A DNA stretch of 64,000 nt from the NCBI GenBank assembly GCA_934339135.1, contig CAKRHP010000010.1, positions 62,001-126,000 on the forward strand. Reading direction: 5' to 3'. Position numbers and translations under genes: made by a program. This document shows positions 44,706 to 53,013 of this stretch, one piece after another; within the stretch, counting starts at the first letter, position 1; each line of letters opens with the position of its first letter. Source of the stretch: an uncultured Lachnospiraceae bacterium (lineage in GTDB: Bacteria > Bacillota > Clostridia > Lachnospirales > Lachnospiraceae). The notes beneath the pieces were generated by a model that saw only the letters and a program-made list of their open reading frames with translations, was not told the DNA's origin and searched no databases.

Positions 44706-46913
44706 ATGAAAAAGAAACTAATCGCGTGGCTGTGTGCCACATCACTGATCGTCTGCGGGACCGTAGATCCATCTGCTGCCCAGGCAGCCAAAAAGCCGGT
44801 CTCACTTGCAAAGACCAGCCTTACTCTGAAGCAAGGGACTTCTAAGACACTTAAAGTAAAAAAGACTGCCGGAGTAAAGATCCGCAGCCAGAAGTTTACC
44901 AGCACCAACAAAAAGGTCGCTACCGTTACGAAAAAAGGTAAAGTAACTGCAAAAACAGCCGGCAAAGCTGTCATTAAAGTAACCGTAAAATTCACTTCAG
45001 CCAAAGTGACCAAAAAGACCACTTTGAAATGCAAGGTAACGGTAAAAGCAAAGACTACTACCGCTACAACATCTGCGGTACCGGGCAGCAAAGCAACGAA
45101 TACCCCGGGAGCAAATACAGCGGCTTCGACAGCTCCGGGCAATTCCAATAAACCGGGAACAACGGTAACATCGGGTGGAAATACTCCGGATCCTGGCAAT
45201 AAGCCCGACACCACAAATGCTCCAGTTCCAACCAACAGTAACAAACCGGCTGCCACAATCACGCCTCTACCGGCAGACCATCGTGCACCGGGATTGTATA
45301 GTTCTGAGGATCATACAACCCTGCTTAAATCATGGGATCAGTTGATAAATGACGGAGATATTGATATTAATCATTACTCTTGTATAATTCAGGTTCCTGC
45401 TTTTCCCGGTGATACTGTTAATCCACCGATAAAAACAAAACTAGACGATAAGACCATAAGTGTAATCAACAAAGAATTATCTGGAGAATTTGTTATTGCA
45501 AATACCGCAACTGATATTGACAAAAATGCCTTTTCCGAATGCAAAAATATAACTTCTATTACGATTCCTGATAGTGTTACTAAAATTTGTTCCAACGCAT
45601 TCAATAATTGCACCAGCCTGACTTCTGTGAATATTCCAAACAGTGTTACTGATATTAGTTCCAATGCATTTTTCGGATGTTCTAATCTCACTTCCCTCTA
45701 TATTCCGGATAGTGTGACAAATATTGGTGAAATGGCATTCTTCGGGTGCTCTAATCTGGCTTCTGTCAATATTTCCAATAACGTTACCAAAATTGACTCC
45801 AACACATTTAGCAAATGTTCTAATCTGACTTACATCAATATTCCAAATAATGTAACTTACATTGGAAATTCTGCCTTTTATAATTGCTCCGGTCTGACTA
45901 CTGTCAGTGTTCCAGATAATGTTACTTATATCGGAAACTCTGTTTTTTCTGGATGCTCAAATTTAACTTCTATCAGCATTCCGAACAGTGTTACTTATAT
46001 TGGCTCCTTTGCCTTTGAAAACACTCCATGGTTTACCCATCTGTGTGAAACAGAAGATATTGTCATCATCAATAATAGTTTGTTATGTTGTGGCACGAAC
46101 AACACCACTCTGACTAGCTATTCTGTTCCTGATGGAATCACCTCTATCGGGGAAAGCGCATTTAGGGGCTGCCAAAATTTAAAATCCGTCACCCTGCCAG
46201 ACAGTGTCACATCCATTAATGCTAATGCTTTTAGAGAATGTACCAGTCTTACTTCCCTGGTTATTCCAAACAATGTCACTCGTATTGATGAAGGTGCATT
46301 TTCCGACTGTTCCGGTCTCACCTCCATTAATATCCCAGACAAGGTTACTTATATTGGTGAAGGTGCATTTTCTTTCTGTTCCGGTCTCACCTCCATTAAT
46401 ATTCCAGATAAGGTTACTAATATTGATGAAACCACATTTGCCGGCTGTTCCGGTCTCACCTCTATCAATATTCCGGATAGCGTCACCTTCATAGGAAATT
46501 ACGCATTTAACGGTTGCTCCGGTCTCACTTCAATTACTATTCCAAACAGTGTTACTGGTTTTGGAGAAGCTGTATTTTGCGGTTGTTCCAGTCTCACTTC
46601 TATCAATATTCCAGATAAGGTTACAGGCATAGAGGACAGTTTATTTGAAGGATGCTCCAGTCTGACTTCCATTAACATTCCGGACAGTGTTACCTATATT
46701 GACTGGGATGCTTTTCACGGCTGTTCCAGTCTGACCATCAAAGTTCCGGATAGTGTTACCACCATTGAAATGCGAGCATTTAAAAATGTTCCACAGGTAA
46801 TCTGTGATAATAATAATTTCACCAATGATGATTATTATGATTGGTGGGCAAAACAAGTTGTCGATAGTGCCGGTAATGTTCTTTACATCCATCCTGAAGA
46901 TGATGACGAATAG
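44706..46913 (+). CDS. Secreted BspA-type leucine-rich repeat protein
   Basis: 735 residues. Signal peptide (MKKKLIAWLCATSLIVCG, cleavage likely after AQA near 26-27), a Lys/Thr-rich Ig-like (Big2-type) domain (about 30-120, SLTLKQGTSKTLKVKKTAG), a Pro/Thr/Asn linker (about 122-195), a short spacer, and about 18 leucine-rich repeats of the LRR_5 type (about 270-700), each near 23 residues with consensus F..C..LTSINIPDSVT.I. Repeat 8 is broken by an insertion. No LPxTG, membrane anchor or choline/S-layer domain is visible, so attachment may rely on the very basic N-terminal domain. Ribosome site AAAGGAG. Likely host- or polymer-binding. Confidence 0.88.
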   Translation: MKKKLIAWLCATSLIVCGTVDPSAAQAAKKPVSLAKTSLTLKQGTSKTLKVKKTAGVKIRSQKFTSTNKKVATVTKKGKVTAKTAGKAVIKVTVKFTSAKVTKKTTLKCKVTVKAKTTTATTSAVPGSKATNTPGANTAASTAPGNSNKPGTTVTSGGNTPDPGNKPDTTNAPVPTNSNKPAATITPLPADHRAPGLYSSEDHTTLLKSWDQLINDGDIDINHYSCIIQVPAFPGDTVNPPIKTKLDDKTISVINKELSGEFVIANTATDIDKNAFSECKNITSITIPDSVTKICSNAFNNCTSLTSVNIPNSVTDISSNAFFGCSNLTSLYIPDSVTNIGEMAFFGCSNLASVNISNNVTKIDSNTFSKCSNLTYINIPNNVTYIGNSAFYNCSGLTTVSVPDNVTYIGNSVFSGCSNLTSISIPNSVTYIGSFAFENTPWFTHLCETEDIVIINNSLLCCGTNNTTLTSYSVPDGITSIGESAFRGCQNLKSVTLPDSVTSINANAFRECTSLTSLVIPNNVTRIDEGAFSDCSGLTSINIPDKVTYIGEGAFSFCSGLTSINIPDKVTNIDETTFAGCSGLTSINIPDSVTFIGNYAFNGCSGLTSITIPNSVTGFGEAVFCGCSSLTSINIPDKVTGIEDSLFEGCSSLTSINIPDSVTYIDWDAFHGCSSLTIKVPDSVTTIEMRAFKNVPQVICDNNNFTNDDYYDWWAKQVVDSAGNVLYIHPEDDDE
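45512..46795 (+). repeat. About 18 tandem LRR_5 units of 69 bp
   Basis: In-frame repeats in the surface-protein gene. Units 11-17 are the most alike (SGLTSINIPDKVT/DSVT), suggesting later amplification of the 3' part; units 1-7 are more diverged. Confidence 0.85.
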
Positions 46914-46984
46914 ACATGTCCATTACCATTATACGATTGTAGTTTCAAACATAAGAAACTTGTTCAACTAAATTTAAATCTAAC

Positions 46985-47025
46985 AAACGCCGGATGTCCT
47001 GCAAAAATACAGACATCCGGCGTTT
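46985..47025. terminator. Bidirectional terminator
   Basis: Perfect 14-bp stem AAACGCCGGATGTC/GACATCCGGCGTTT with a 13-base loop between convergent genes. The stem ends in A/T runs on both sides. Confidence 0.85.
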
Positions 47026-47046
47026 CTAATCTTAAAACTTTCTTTA

Positions 47047-47844
47047 CTATATATACCATTCATTTCTTCTAAGACTCGTATATGGTCTGCTGCTTCTGAT
47101 CTTCCCCGATTCAGACAGATCAATATCCGCATATAGGATCTGTTCCTGATCTCCTGCTTTTGCGGCCACATTTCCATTGGCATCCACCACGATCGACTCC
47201 CCGGAGAAGTCCATCTCTCCCTCACGTCCAACTCTGTTGCACATGGCAACCATAACACTGTTTTGAAATGCCTGAACCCTTAACTCCCATTCAAACATCT
47301 CGGATGGCTCTGACTTTGTATTTACAGTAGGGATCAGTATAAGATCCGCCCCCATAAGAGCTTCCGTCCGGATGCTTTCCGGATAATGCCTGTCAAAACA
47401 TACAACAATCCCTATTTTTCCAAAGCATGTATCAAACACCTGAAATCCATCATCCGATGGCGTATAATAATCCTGCTCATAAAACTGATACGCCTGCGCA
47501 ACATGAACCATTTTCTGAATTCCTTTTATCTCACCATCCCGCCCGATGAATAAGCTTGCATCATAGGCTTTTCCGTTTTCTTCCAGATAGATATTGGGCA
47601 CGGTCATGATGGAACATTCTCTGCTGGCATTTTGAAGCCTTTGGATTTCCTCCGAATCAATCTTCAAACGATATTTTGATGCATCTCTTCCTTCATATTG
47701 TGGAAAGAATTCTGTCAGCTGAACCTCCGGGAACAAGATCAGATCCGTGTTATTTTGGGCTGCCTCCCGTATTTGTTCTATACTTTTGTTCAGATTATCC
47801 TGCATACTTCCTATATTTTTCATTTGTGCTAAAGCAATCCGCAT
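47047..47844 (-). CDS. Carbon-nitrogen hydrolase (nitrilase superfamily)
   Basis: 265 residues from the ATG at 47844 (GGGAGG 7 bases upstream; the frame runs to 47868). The catalytic triad of the superfamily is in place: Glu40 in LILFPEVQLTEFF, a lysine in the GIQKMVHV region, and the nucleophile cysteine in GIVVCFDRHYPES. The order and spacing suggest an amidase or N-carbamoyl-amide hydrolase branch such as N-carbamoylputrescine amidase, but no agmatine-pathway genes are near. Stand-alone gene, convergent with the surface-protein gene. Confidence 0.82.
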   Translation of the reverse strand: MRIALAQMKNIGSMQDNLNKSIEQIREAAQNNTDLILFPEVQLTEFFPQYEGRDASKYRLKIDSEEIQRLQNASRECSIMTVPNIYLEENGKAYDASLFIGRDGEIKGIQKMVHVAQAYQFYEQDYYTPSDDGFQVFDTCFGKIGIVVCFDRHYPESIRTEALMGADLILIPTVNTKSEPSEMFEWELRVQAFQNSVMVAMCNRVGREGEMDFSGESIVVDANGNVAAKAGDQEQILYADIDLSESGKIRSSRPYTSLRRNEWYI

Positions 47845-47996
47845 GTAAAACCTCCCTGTAGCTTCCATAAGATCAATGGTTTGATTTTCTTGTTTCTACA
47901 CTACATCTAATAACTATACAATCATTTGTCCCTATCAATGCCCATGGGTTCATATTATATCTTCGTTCAGACTTTTTTATATTTATCCCAATCCAT

Positions 47997-48083
47997 TTAA
48001 TCCAACTTTTTGTCCTGCATTGTTTTCTTCTCTTCTATCGCCTGTCTCTTTAATCTATCCTTAACAGATGTTGCATTTGTCAT
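47997..48083 (-). pseudogene. Truncated AbiEii toxin remnant
   Basis: An ATG overlapping the abiEi stop (ATGA) opens a frame of 28 codons, MTNATSVKDRLKRQAIEEKK and then TMQDKKLD, ended by TAA at 47997. This matches the first residues of AbiEii-type nucleotidyltransferase toxins (SVKDRL...MQDKL), which are normally 250-300 residues long. The rest is missing: the following 150 bases hold only short frames before the nitrilase gene. I therefore read it as the 5' stump of a deleted toxin gene. Confidence 0.65.
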
Positions 48084-48667
48084 ACAAGTACCTCCAGATA
48101 CTTTTTCATTATATCCCCACATTTCAGCATTTCCGCATATCGAATCAGTCGATTCAGATTCCGATCCTTTCTATGCAAATAGGTTGTAAGAACTTCTTTT
48201 GTTTCTTCTATTCCTATTTTTTCTCTATAAAAAACAATATCTACAACTGTTTTCTCTATATCATAAATGCGGAATCTGTTATTGCCGTCCTCTACAGTCT
48301 CAATTCCTACGTCAAAACGTTTATCCGTAAAATAACACACATTAAGTTCCGGCCAATCCGGAAGTGTTGACACCTTTGCTTTTCTTGGTATCGCAACATC
48401 TACGGCATCAGGGCGATAATTACAAAGATTGTAATATACAGCCGCACTCAGAAGACAAACCACCCCATTGGGAACATATGCATACGCATAATAAAAATCT
48501 GATTCTTCACCATCATAGTTTGTATTCTCATAATATTTCTTATTCAGTTTTATTAGTATTCCCTGCCGGACCATCTGACCTATTTTGTAATATGAAAAGC
48601 CTTTCGCTTTTAGCTCATCAATCGAAAAAATCATTTGGTCATTGGAAATGTGTGTATCCTTTCCCAT
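48080..48667 (-). CDS. AbiEi family antitoxin / transcriptional regulator
   Basis: 195 residues. N-terminal winged-helix domain (about 8-50, MIFSIDELKAKGFSYYKIGQ and a GILIKLNKKYY wing), then a DUF2081-like beta/alpha domain with LLSAAVYYNLCNY, VDVAIPRKAK and VVDIVFYREK. AbiEi is the antitoxin of a type IV toxin-antitoxin system and represses its own operon. The ATG at 48667 has GAGGTG 7 bases upstream, better than the ATG at 48673. Its toxin partner downstream is only a stump, so the protein now appears to be an orphan. Confidence 0.82.
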   Translation of the reverse strand: MGKDTHISNDQMIFSIDELKAKGFSYYKIGQMVRQGILIKLNKKYYENTNYDGEESDFYYAYAYVPNGVVCLLSAAVYYNLCNYRPDAVDVAIPRKAKVSTLPDWPELNVCYFTDKRFDVGIETVEDGNNRFRIYDIEKTVVDIVFYREKIGIEETKEVLTTYLHRKDRNLNRLIRYAEMLKCGDIMKKYLEVLV

Positions 48668-48724
48668 TCTCATTCACCTCTGATCCTAGTATATCCAAAT
48701 AATCCACTTTATATTTTAATTATT

Positions 48725-48749
48725 TTCGGCATTTATATTATCTGCCGAA
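48725..48749. promoter_or_regulatory. Inverted repeat upstream of abiEi
   Basis: TTCGGCA (48725-48731) and TGCCGAA (48743-48749) with an 11-base AT-rich centre, about 60-80 bases before the abiEi start. AbiEi proteins bind inverted repeats in their own promoters, so this may be the operator. It could instead be a weak terminator of the gene at 48816-49457, although no T-run follows. Confidence 0.4.
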
Positions 48750-48815
48750 TTTTATATAAATCATGATAATCATTTTCGTACTCTTTGTCAATCGTTTTCT
48801 GCATCCAAGAATATC

Positions 48816-49457
48816 TCAGTCTCCAATCAACTCTCCCAGCTTTTTTAACGCATCATGCATGCCTCCCACCTGCTGGAACAGACCGCACTCTACCGCCTGC
48901 TTTCCCACCAGGATCGTTCCCAGATCCCTCGTCAGGATTCCCGGCTTTACCATCATGCTCTCCAGCTTGTCCTGTGGAATTCCGGAATGATCCGCAATAA
49001 ACCCCGTGATCCGGTCCTGGATCAACTGAAAATATTCATAGGTCTGCGGAGCCCCCAGTACCTGACCGCTCATACGCACCGGATGGATAATGACCGTTGC
49101 CGACGGTGCGATTACCGTATAATCCGCCGCCACGGAAAGAGGAACACCAATGGAATGACTATCGCCCACCACCAAAGCAACCGACGGCTTGGACAGGGAT
49201 GCGATCATTTCCGACAATGCAAGGCCACAGGATACGTCTCCCCCGATGGTATTGATCACAAACAACACTCCGTCCACCTGTCTGGTACAGTCTAAAGACG
49301 CCAGCATCGGCAGCAGATGCTCATATTTCGTCGTCTTTGTCGTATTTGAGGAGCATTCATGTCCCTCAATCTCCCCAATGATAGAGATCATCTGTATCTT
49401 ATGCCCTTTTTCATCCTGCAGCATCATATTTCCATATTCCTTGATATTTTCTTCCAT
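48816..49457 (-). CDS. ClpP-class serine protease, TepA/YmfB-like
   Basis: 213 residues from the ATG at 49457 (GGGAGG upstream; the frame continues to 49526 through a terminator hairpin and is not used). ClpP/crotonase fold: GVLFVINTIGGDVSCGLALS, the nucleophile serine in GDSHSIGVPLS, and the histidine in VIIHPVRM. This is the TepA (translocation-enhancing peptidase) branch of Firmicutes, possibly cleaving leftover signal peptides at the membrane; the role is not well proven. No signal peptide. A terminator hairpin sits directly before the ribosome binding site. Confidence 0.8.
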   Translation of the reverse strand: MEENIKEYGNMMLQDEKGHKIQMISIIGEIEGHECSSNTTKTTKYEHLLPMLASLDCTRQVDGVLFVINTIGGDVSCGLALSEMIASLSKPSVALVVGDSHSIGVPLSVAADYTVIAPSATVIIHPVRMSGQVLGAPQTYEYFQLIQDRITGFIADHSGIPQDKLESMMVKPGILTRDLGTILVGKQAVECGLFQQVGGMHDALKKLGELIGD

Positions 49458-49480
49458 TGCTTCCTCCCTTGCGTCTCTAT

Positions 49481-49506
49481 AAAAAAGGCAAAACCAGCGT
49501 TTTGCC
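49481..49506 (-). terminator. Terminator-like hairpin directly before the TepA-like gene
   Basis: Perfect 8-bp stem GGCAAAAC/GTTTTGCC (extended by AA/TT) with a 4-base loop, followed on the minus strand by TTTTTTAT, only 24 bases before the start codon. A second perfect hairpin AGAATTGC/GCAATTCT stands just upstream at 49512-49530. The position suggests attenuation rather than end of a gene. Confidence 0.75.
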
Positions 49507-49570
49507 TTCCAAGAATTGCTTCGCAATTCTCGTTGGCATCACACTACGTTACGAGCATTTTCCTAAATAT

Positions 49571-49620
49571 AAAAAAGACAGAAAATGATATGATATTTCA
49601 TTATCATTTTCTGCCTTTTT
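49571..49620 (-). terminator. Terminator of pnp
   Basis: Long imperfect stem AAAAGGCAGAAAATGATAA / TATCATTTTCTGTCTTTTTT on the minus strand, ending in a T-run, 24 bases after the pnp stop. Confidence 0.8.
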
Positions 49621-49643
49621 ATGGCTATTTATTCATTGATAAA

Positions 49644-51731
49644 TTATTTTACATCCTTGATACTGAAGCTCATTCTGCCCATCTTGTCCTTGCCAAGGCA
49701 TACAACCTTTACATGGTCACCAAGAGTCAGAACATCTTCTACATGGTTGATACGCTCTTTCGCGATCTTAGAGATGTGAACCATTCCCTCTTTGCCCGGG
49801 GCAAACTCGACAAATGCACCAAACTCTTTGATGCTTACCACATCACCTTCCAGGATCTGTCCCTGATGGAAGTCTGTTGTAATGATCTCGATGAGACGCT
49901 TTGCCTCATTCATCATTGCTTCATCCTCACCACAGATAGAAACCTGACCTTCATCGTTGATGTCGATCTTCACACCGGTTCTCTCGATCAAAGCGTTGAT
50001 GGTCTTACCACGCTGTCCCACAACATCACCAATCTTCTGTGGATCGATCATGATCTGGATGATCTTCGGTGCATACTGGCCAACCTTCTCACGAGGCTCG
50101 CTGATTGCCGGCTTCATACAGGTATCCATAATGAACATTCTTGCCTCACGGCATCTTGCGATGGCACCCTCTACGATCGGACGGGTCAGACCGTGGATCT
50201 TGATATCCATCTGAATAGCTGTAATACCATCCTCAGTACCGGTTACCTTAAAGTCCATATCGCCAAAGAAGTCCTCGAGTCCCTGGATATCTGTGAGCAG
50301 TACAAAATCATCATCTGTCTCGCCTGTTACAAGACCACAGGAAATACCTGCAACCATTTTCTTGATCGGTACACCGGCAGCCATTAATGACATGCAGGAT
50401 GCACAGGTAGATGCCATGGATGTAGAACCGTTTGACTCAAAAGTCTCTGATACGGAACGGATTGCATATGGGAACTCTTCCTCGCTTGGAAGTACCGGAA
50501 GCAGTGCCTTCTCTGCCAGAGCACCATGACCGATCTCACGACGTCCCGGTCCACGGCTCGGCTTTGTCTCACCAACAGAGTATGAAGGGAAGTTATAATG
50601 ATGCATATATCTCTTCTCAGTCTTGTTGGCATCCAGTCCGTCAATTCTCTGCTTCTCGGAAAGAGGAGCCAGTGTGGTGATATTGCAGATCTGAGTCTGT
50701 CCACGGGTAAACATGGCAGAACCATGAACTCTAGGGATCAGGTCAACCTCAGCAGCCAGTGGTCTGATCTGTGTGATCTCACGGCCATCCGGACGCTTGT
50801 GATCCTTAAGGATCATCTTGCGGACTGTCTTCTTCTGGTACTGATATACAGCCTCGTCCAGAATCTCCAGCCAGTCTTCCTTCTCAGCGAATGCCTCAGC
50901 TAACTTCTCGGTTACCTGACGTACATTCTCTTCTCTTGTCTGCTTATCATCAGAGAATACAGCCTCTTCCATCTCAGCAGGAGGAACGATCTTTTTGATC
51001 TCCTCAAACATTTCCTCCGGAATGGCACAGCTTGTATACTCATGCTTTGGCTTGCCGATCTCTTCTACCATCTGATTGATCAGTGCAATGATGGTCTGGT
51101 TCACGTCGTGGCACTTGTAGATTGCCTCGATCATCTTGTCCTCCGGAATCTCATTGGCTCCGGCCTCGATCATAATAACCTTCTCTGCAGTAGAAGCAAC
51201 CGTCAGACGAAGATCACCATTGTCCCATACCTCCTGGCTTGGGTTTACGATGAACTCACCGTCTACCATACCCATCTGTGTGGTAGCACATGGTCCGTAG
51301 AACGGAATGTCTGAAATACTTGTTGCAACAGCAGAACCGATCATAGCAACAAGCTCCGGACGGCACTCCGGATCAACAGAAAGTACCAGATTGTTCAGAG
51401 AACAATCATTTCGGTAATCCTTTGGGAACAAAGGACGCATTGGACGGTCAATAACACGCGCTGTCAGAACTGCATTCTCGGATGCCTTTCCCTCACGCTT
51501 ATTAAAACCTCCCGGAATCTTTCCGACAGAGTACATTTTTTCTTCAAACTCTACTGACAGAGGGAAGAAATCAATTCCCTCCCGTGGCTTCTCGGATGCT
51601 GTGGCAGTACAAAGAACCGTTGTGTCTCCGTAATGCATCAAAGCAGCACCATTCGCCTGCTTTGCAACTCGTCCGATGTCGATGGACAGAGTTCTTCCGG
51701 CAAGCTCCATGGAATATGTTTTGTATGCCAT
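49644..51731 (-). CDS. pnp: Polynucleotide phosphorylase
   Basis: 3'-5' phosphorolytic exoribonuclease of mRNA turnover. 695 residues from the ATG at 51731 (AAGGAGAT upstream; the frame to 51803 overlaps a hairpin). Two RNase PH domains (about 1-230 and 310-540; GRGRREIGHGALAEKAL in the second), a KH domain (IGDVVGQRGKTINALIERTG, about 560-600) and a C-terminal S1 domain (GDVVSIKEFGAFVEFAPGKE). Gene order rpsO-pnp is conserved across bacteria. Confidence 0.96.
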   Translation of the reverse strand: MAYKTYSMELAGRTLSIDIGRVAKQANGAALMHYGDTTVLCTATASEKPREGIDFFPLSVEFEEKMYSVGKIPGGFNKREGKASENAVLTARVIDRPMRPLFPKDYRNDCSLNNLVLSVDPECRPELVAMIGSAVATSISDIPFYGPCATTQMGMVDGEFIVNPSQEVWDNGDLRLTVASTAEKVIMIEAGANEIPEDKMIEAIYKCHDVNQTIIALINQMVEEIGKPKHEYTSCAIPEEMFEEIKKIVPPAEMEEAVFSDDKQTREENVRQVTEKLAEAFAEKEDWLEILDEAVYQYQKKTVRKMILKDHKRPDGREITQIRPLAAEVDLIPRVHGSAMFTRGQTQICNITTLAPLSEKQRIDGLDANKTEKRYMHHYNFPSYSVGETKPSRGPGRREIGHGALAEKALLPVLPSEEEFPYAIRSVSETFESNGSTSMASTCASCMSLMAAGVPIKKMVAGISCGLVTGETDDDFVLLTDIQGLEDFFGDMDFKVTGTEDGITAIQMDIKIHGLTRPIVEGAIARCREARMFIMDTCMKPAISEPREKVGQYAPKIIQIMIDPQKIGDVVGQRGKTINALIERTGVKIDINDEGQVSICGEDEAMMNEAKRLIEIITTDFHQGQILEGDVVSIKEFGAFVEFAPGKEGMVHISKIAKERINHVEDVLTLGDHVKVVCLGKDKMGRMSFSIKDVK

Positions 51732-51773
51732 GATTATCTCCTTTCCTTTTGCCCTGTGGGGCTTAGCAAAACA

Positions 51774-51793
51774 AGGCACCCTTGCAGGTGCCT
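51774..51793 (-). promoter_or_regulatory. Hairpin between rpsO and pnp
   Basis: AGGCACC/GGTGCCT with a 6-base loop, followed on the minus strand by TTGTTTTG. In other bacteria a hairpin at this place is cut by RNase III and mediates pnp self-control; it could also be a partial terminator. Confidence 0.6.
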
Positions 51794-51812
51794 CATCCCT
51801 CATTGTGTAAAA

Positions 51813-52079
51813 TTATTTTCTAAGACCAAGCTTCTCGATCAGTGCACGGTAAGCGTCGAGATCTTTCTTCTTGAGGTACTCAAGAAGGTTACGTCTCTGA
51901 CCGATCATCTTCAGCATACCACGTCTTGAATGATGGTCTTTCTTGTTCTCCTTCAGATGCTCTGTGAGCTCACGGATACGGAATGTAAGGATTGCTACCT
52001 GTACCTCTGGAGATCCTGTATCCTCTGGTGTACGTCCATACTCTTTTACGATTTCTGCTTTCTGCTCTTTGCTAATCAT
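51813..52079 (-). CDS. rpsO: 30S ribosomal protein S15
   Basis: 88 residues, exact family length. The 16S-binding features [20 protein letters not shown] and [12 protein letters not shown] are present. Ribosome site AGGAGG. Binds the three-way junction of 16S rRNA helices 20-22 early in assembly. Own promoter and a structured leader that may serve feedback control. Confidence 0.98.
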   Translation of the reverse strand: MISKEQKAEIVKEYGRTPEDTGSPEVQVAILTFRIRELTEHLKENKKDHHSRRGMLKMIGQRRNLLEYLKKKDLDAYRALIEKLGLRK

Positions 52080-52110
52080 TGTTTTTCCTCCTAAAATTTA
52101 TTATATGCCT

Positions 52111-52150
52111 GTCACTAAGAACCGGTTGGAGTTTCCGAAATCCGAGTGAC
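52111..52150 (-). promoter_or_regulatory. Structured leader of rpsO, possible S15 feedback site
   Basis: GTCACT (52111-52116) and AGTGAC (52145-52150) enclose a smaller GC-rich element (CGGATTTCGG / AACCGG). S15 represses its own mRNA in several phyla through different leader folds; this one sits between promoter and ribosome site and is a reasonable candidate. Confidence 0.4.
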
Positions 52151-52168
52151 GGTAATCACAACTTATTT

Positions 52169-52197
52169 AGAATAACACATTGAAATGTGTTTGTAAA
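52169..52197 (-). promoter_or_regulatory. Predicted promoter of rpsO-pnp with dyad spacer
   Basis: TTTACA and TATTCT are 17 bases apart on the minus strand. The spacer is filled by the perfect inverted repeat AACACATT-GA-AATGTGTT (52174-52191). Confidence 0.65.
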
Positions 52198-52222
52198 CAG
52201 GTTCGTCTGATTTTTTCTATTT

Positions 52223-52867
52223 TCATTCATTAACCGGGTTTCCATCAGCTTCTGATGCCTTTTCCTCATTTTCTTTGTGGTCTAACTCAATATCCAGCTC
52301 CAACTGAACCTCTTCCTCTGCCTCCAGCTTAAAGTCCTCCACCTTTTCCGGATTGACCACCGGCAGATCCTCCAGGGATTCAATACCAAAGTTGCGCAAA
52401 AACTCCTCTGTGGTAGCAAACAGGATCGGGCGTCCCGGTGCATCCAGGCGGCCCACCTCGCAGATCAGCTTGTATTCCACCAGCTTATTGATCACATGGT
52501 CACTCTTTACACCACGGATATGCTCTACCTCCAGCTTCGTAATTGGCTGCTTATAGGCTATGATGGATAAGGTCTCCAGAAGCACATCGGTCAGCACATG
52601 CTTCTTCGGCACATGGGCGATCTTGACCAGATACTCATACATAGAGGATTTGGTGCACATCTGAAAGGCTCCGTCCAACTCAATGATCTGTATCCCTCTG
52701 TCATCCCCGGCGTAGCGGTCCATCATATTCCGGATCACATGACGGCAGGTATCCTCATCCTGCTCCGTTGCCGCTGCGATACGCTCCAGCTCCACTGCCT
52801 CTCCCATGGTAAACAGGATTGCCTCGATCACCGCTTCCAAATCTGCTATTTTCATTTCCTTATCCAT
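52223..52867 (-). CDS. scpB: Segregation and condensation protein B
   Basis: 214 residues from the ATG at 52867. Winged-helix partner of the Smc-ScpA complex; ILFTMGEAVELERIAAA, LLETLSIIAYKQPITKLEVE and GRLDAPGRPILFATTEEF are the family's key stretches. A longer frame to 52987 begins with TTG and gives an unrelated N-terminus. The 146-base gap to scpA is longer than usual, as the two often overlap. The acidic C-terminal tail (about 180-214) is common. Its leader resembles those at 24678 and of scpA. Confidence 0.93.
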   Translation of the reverse strand: MDKEMKIADLEAVIEAILFTMGEAVELERIAAATEQDEDTCRHVIRNMMDRYAGDDRGIQIIELDGAFQMCTKSSMYEYLVKIAHVPKKHVLTDVLLETLSIIAYKQPITKLEVEHIRGVKSDHVINKLVEYKLICEVGRLDAPGRPILFATTEEFLRNFGIESLEDLPVVNPEKVEDFKLEAEEEVQLELDIELDHKENEEKASEADGNPVNE

Positions 52868-53013
52868 ACGAATCCTACATTCCTTTCTGAAACTGTAAAC
52901 TTTATTCCCAATGTCATAAAGTCTTCCGTGTATAAAATTGCTTTTCACACCATGCTGTTTCGGAGTTTTTAGATGGTACACCTCCAATCCCTTTTTGAAG
53001 GTTATGAGTCACG

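Noticed and set aside
44684-45262. 192-codon hydrophobic minus-strand frame
   Set aside because: Mirror of the Lys/Thr-rich coding sequence of the surface protein; hydrophobic Val/Leu content is an antisense effect.
49359-50387. 342-codon plus-strand frame
   Set aside because: Antisense to pnp and crosses two terminators.
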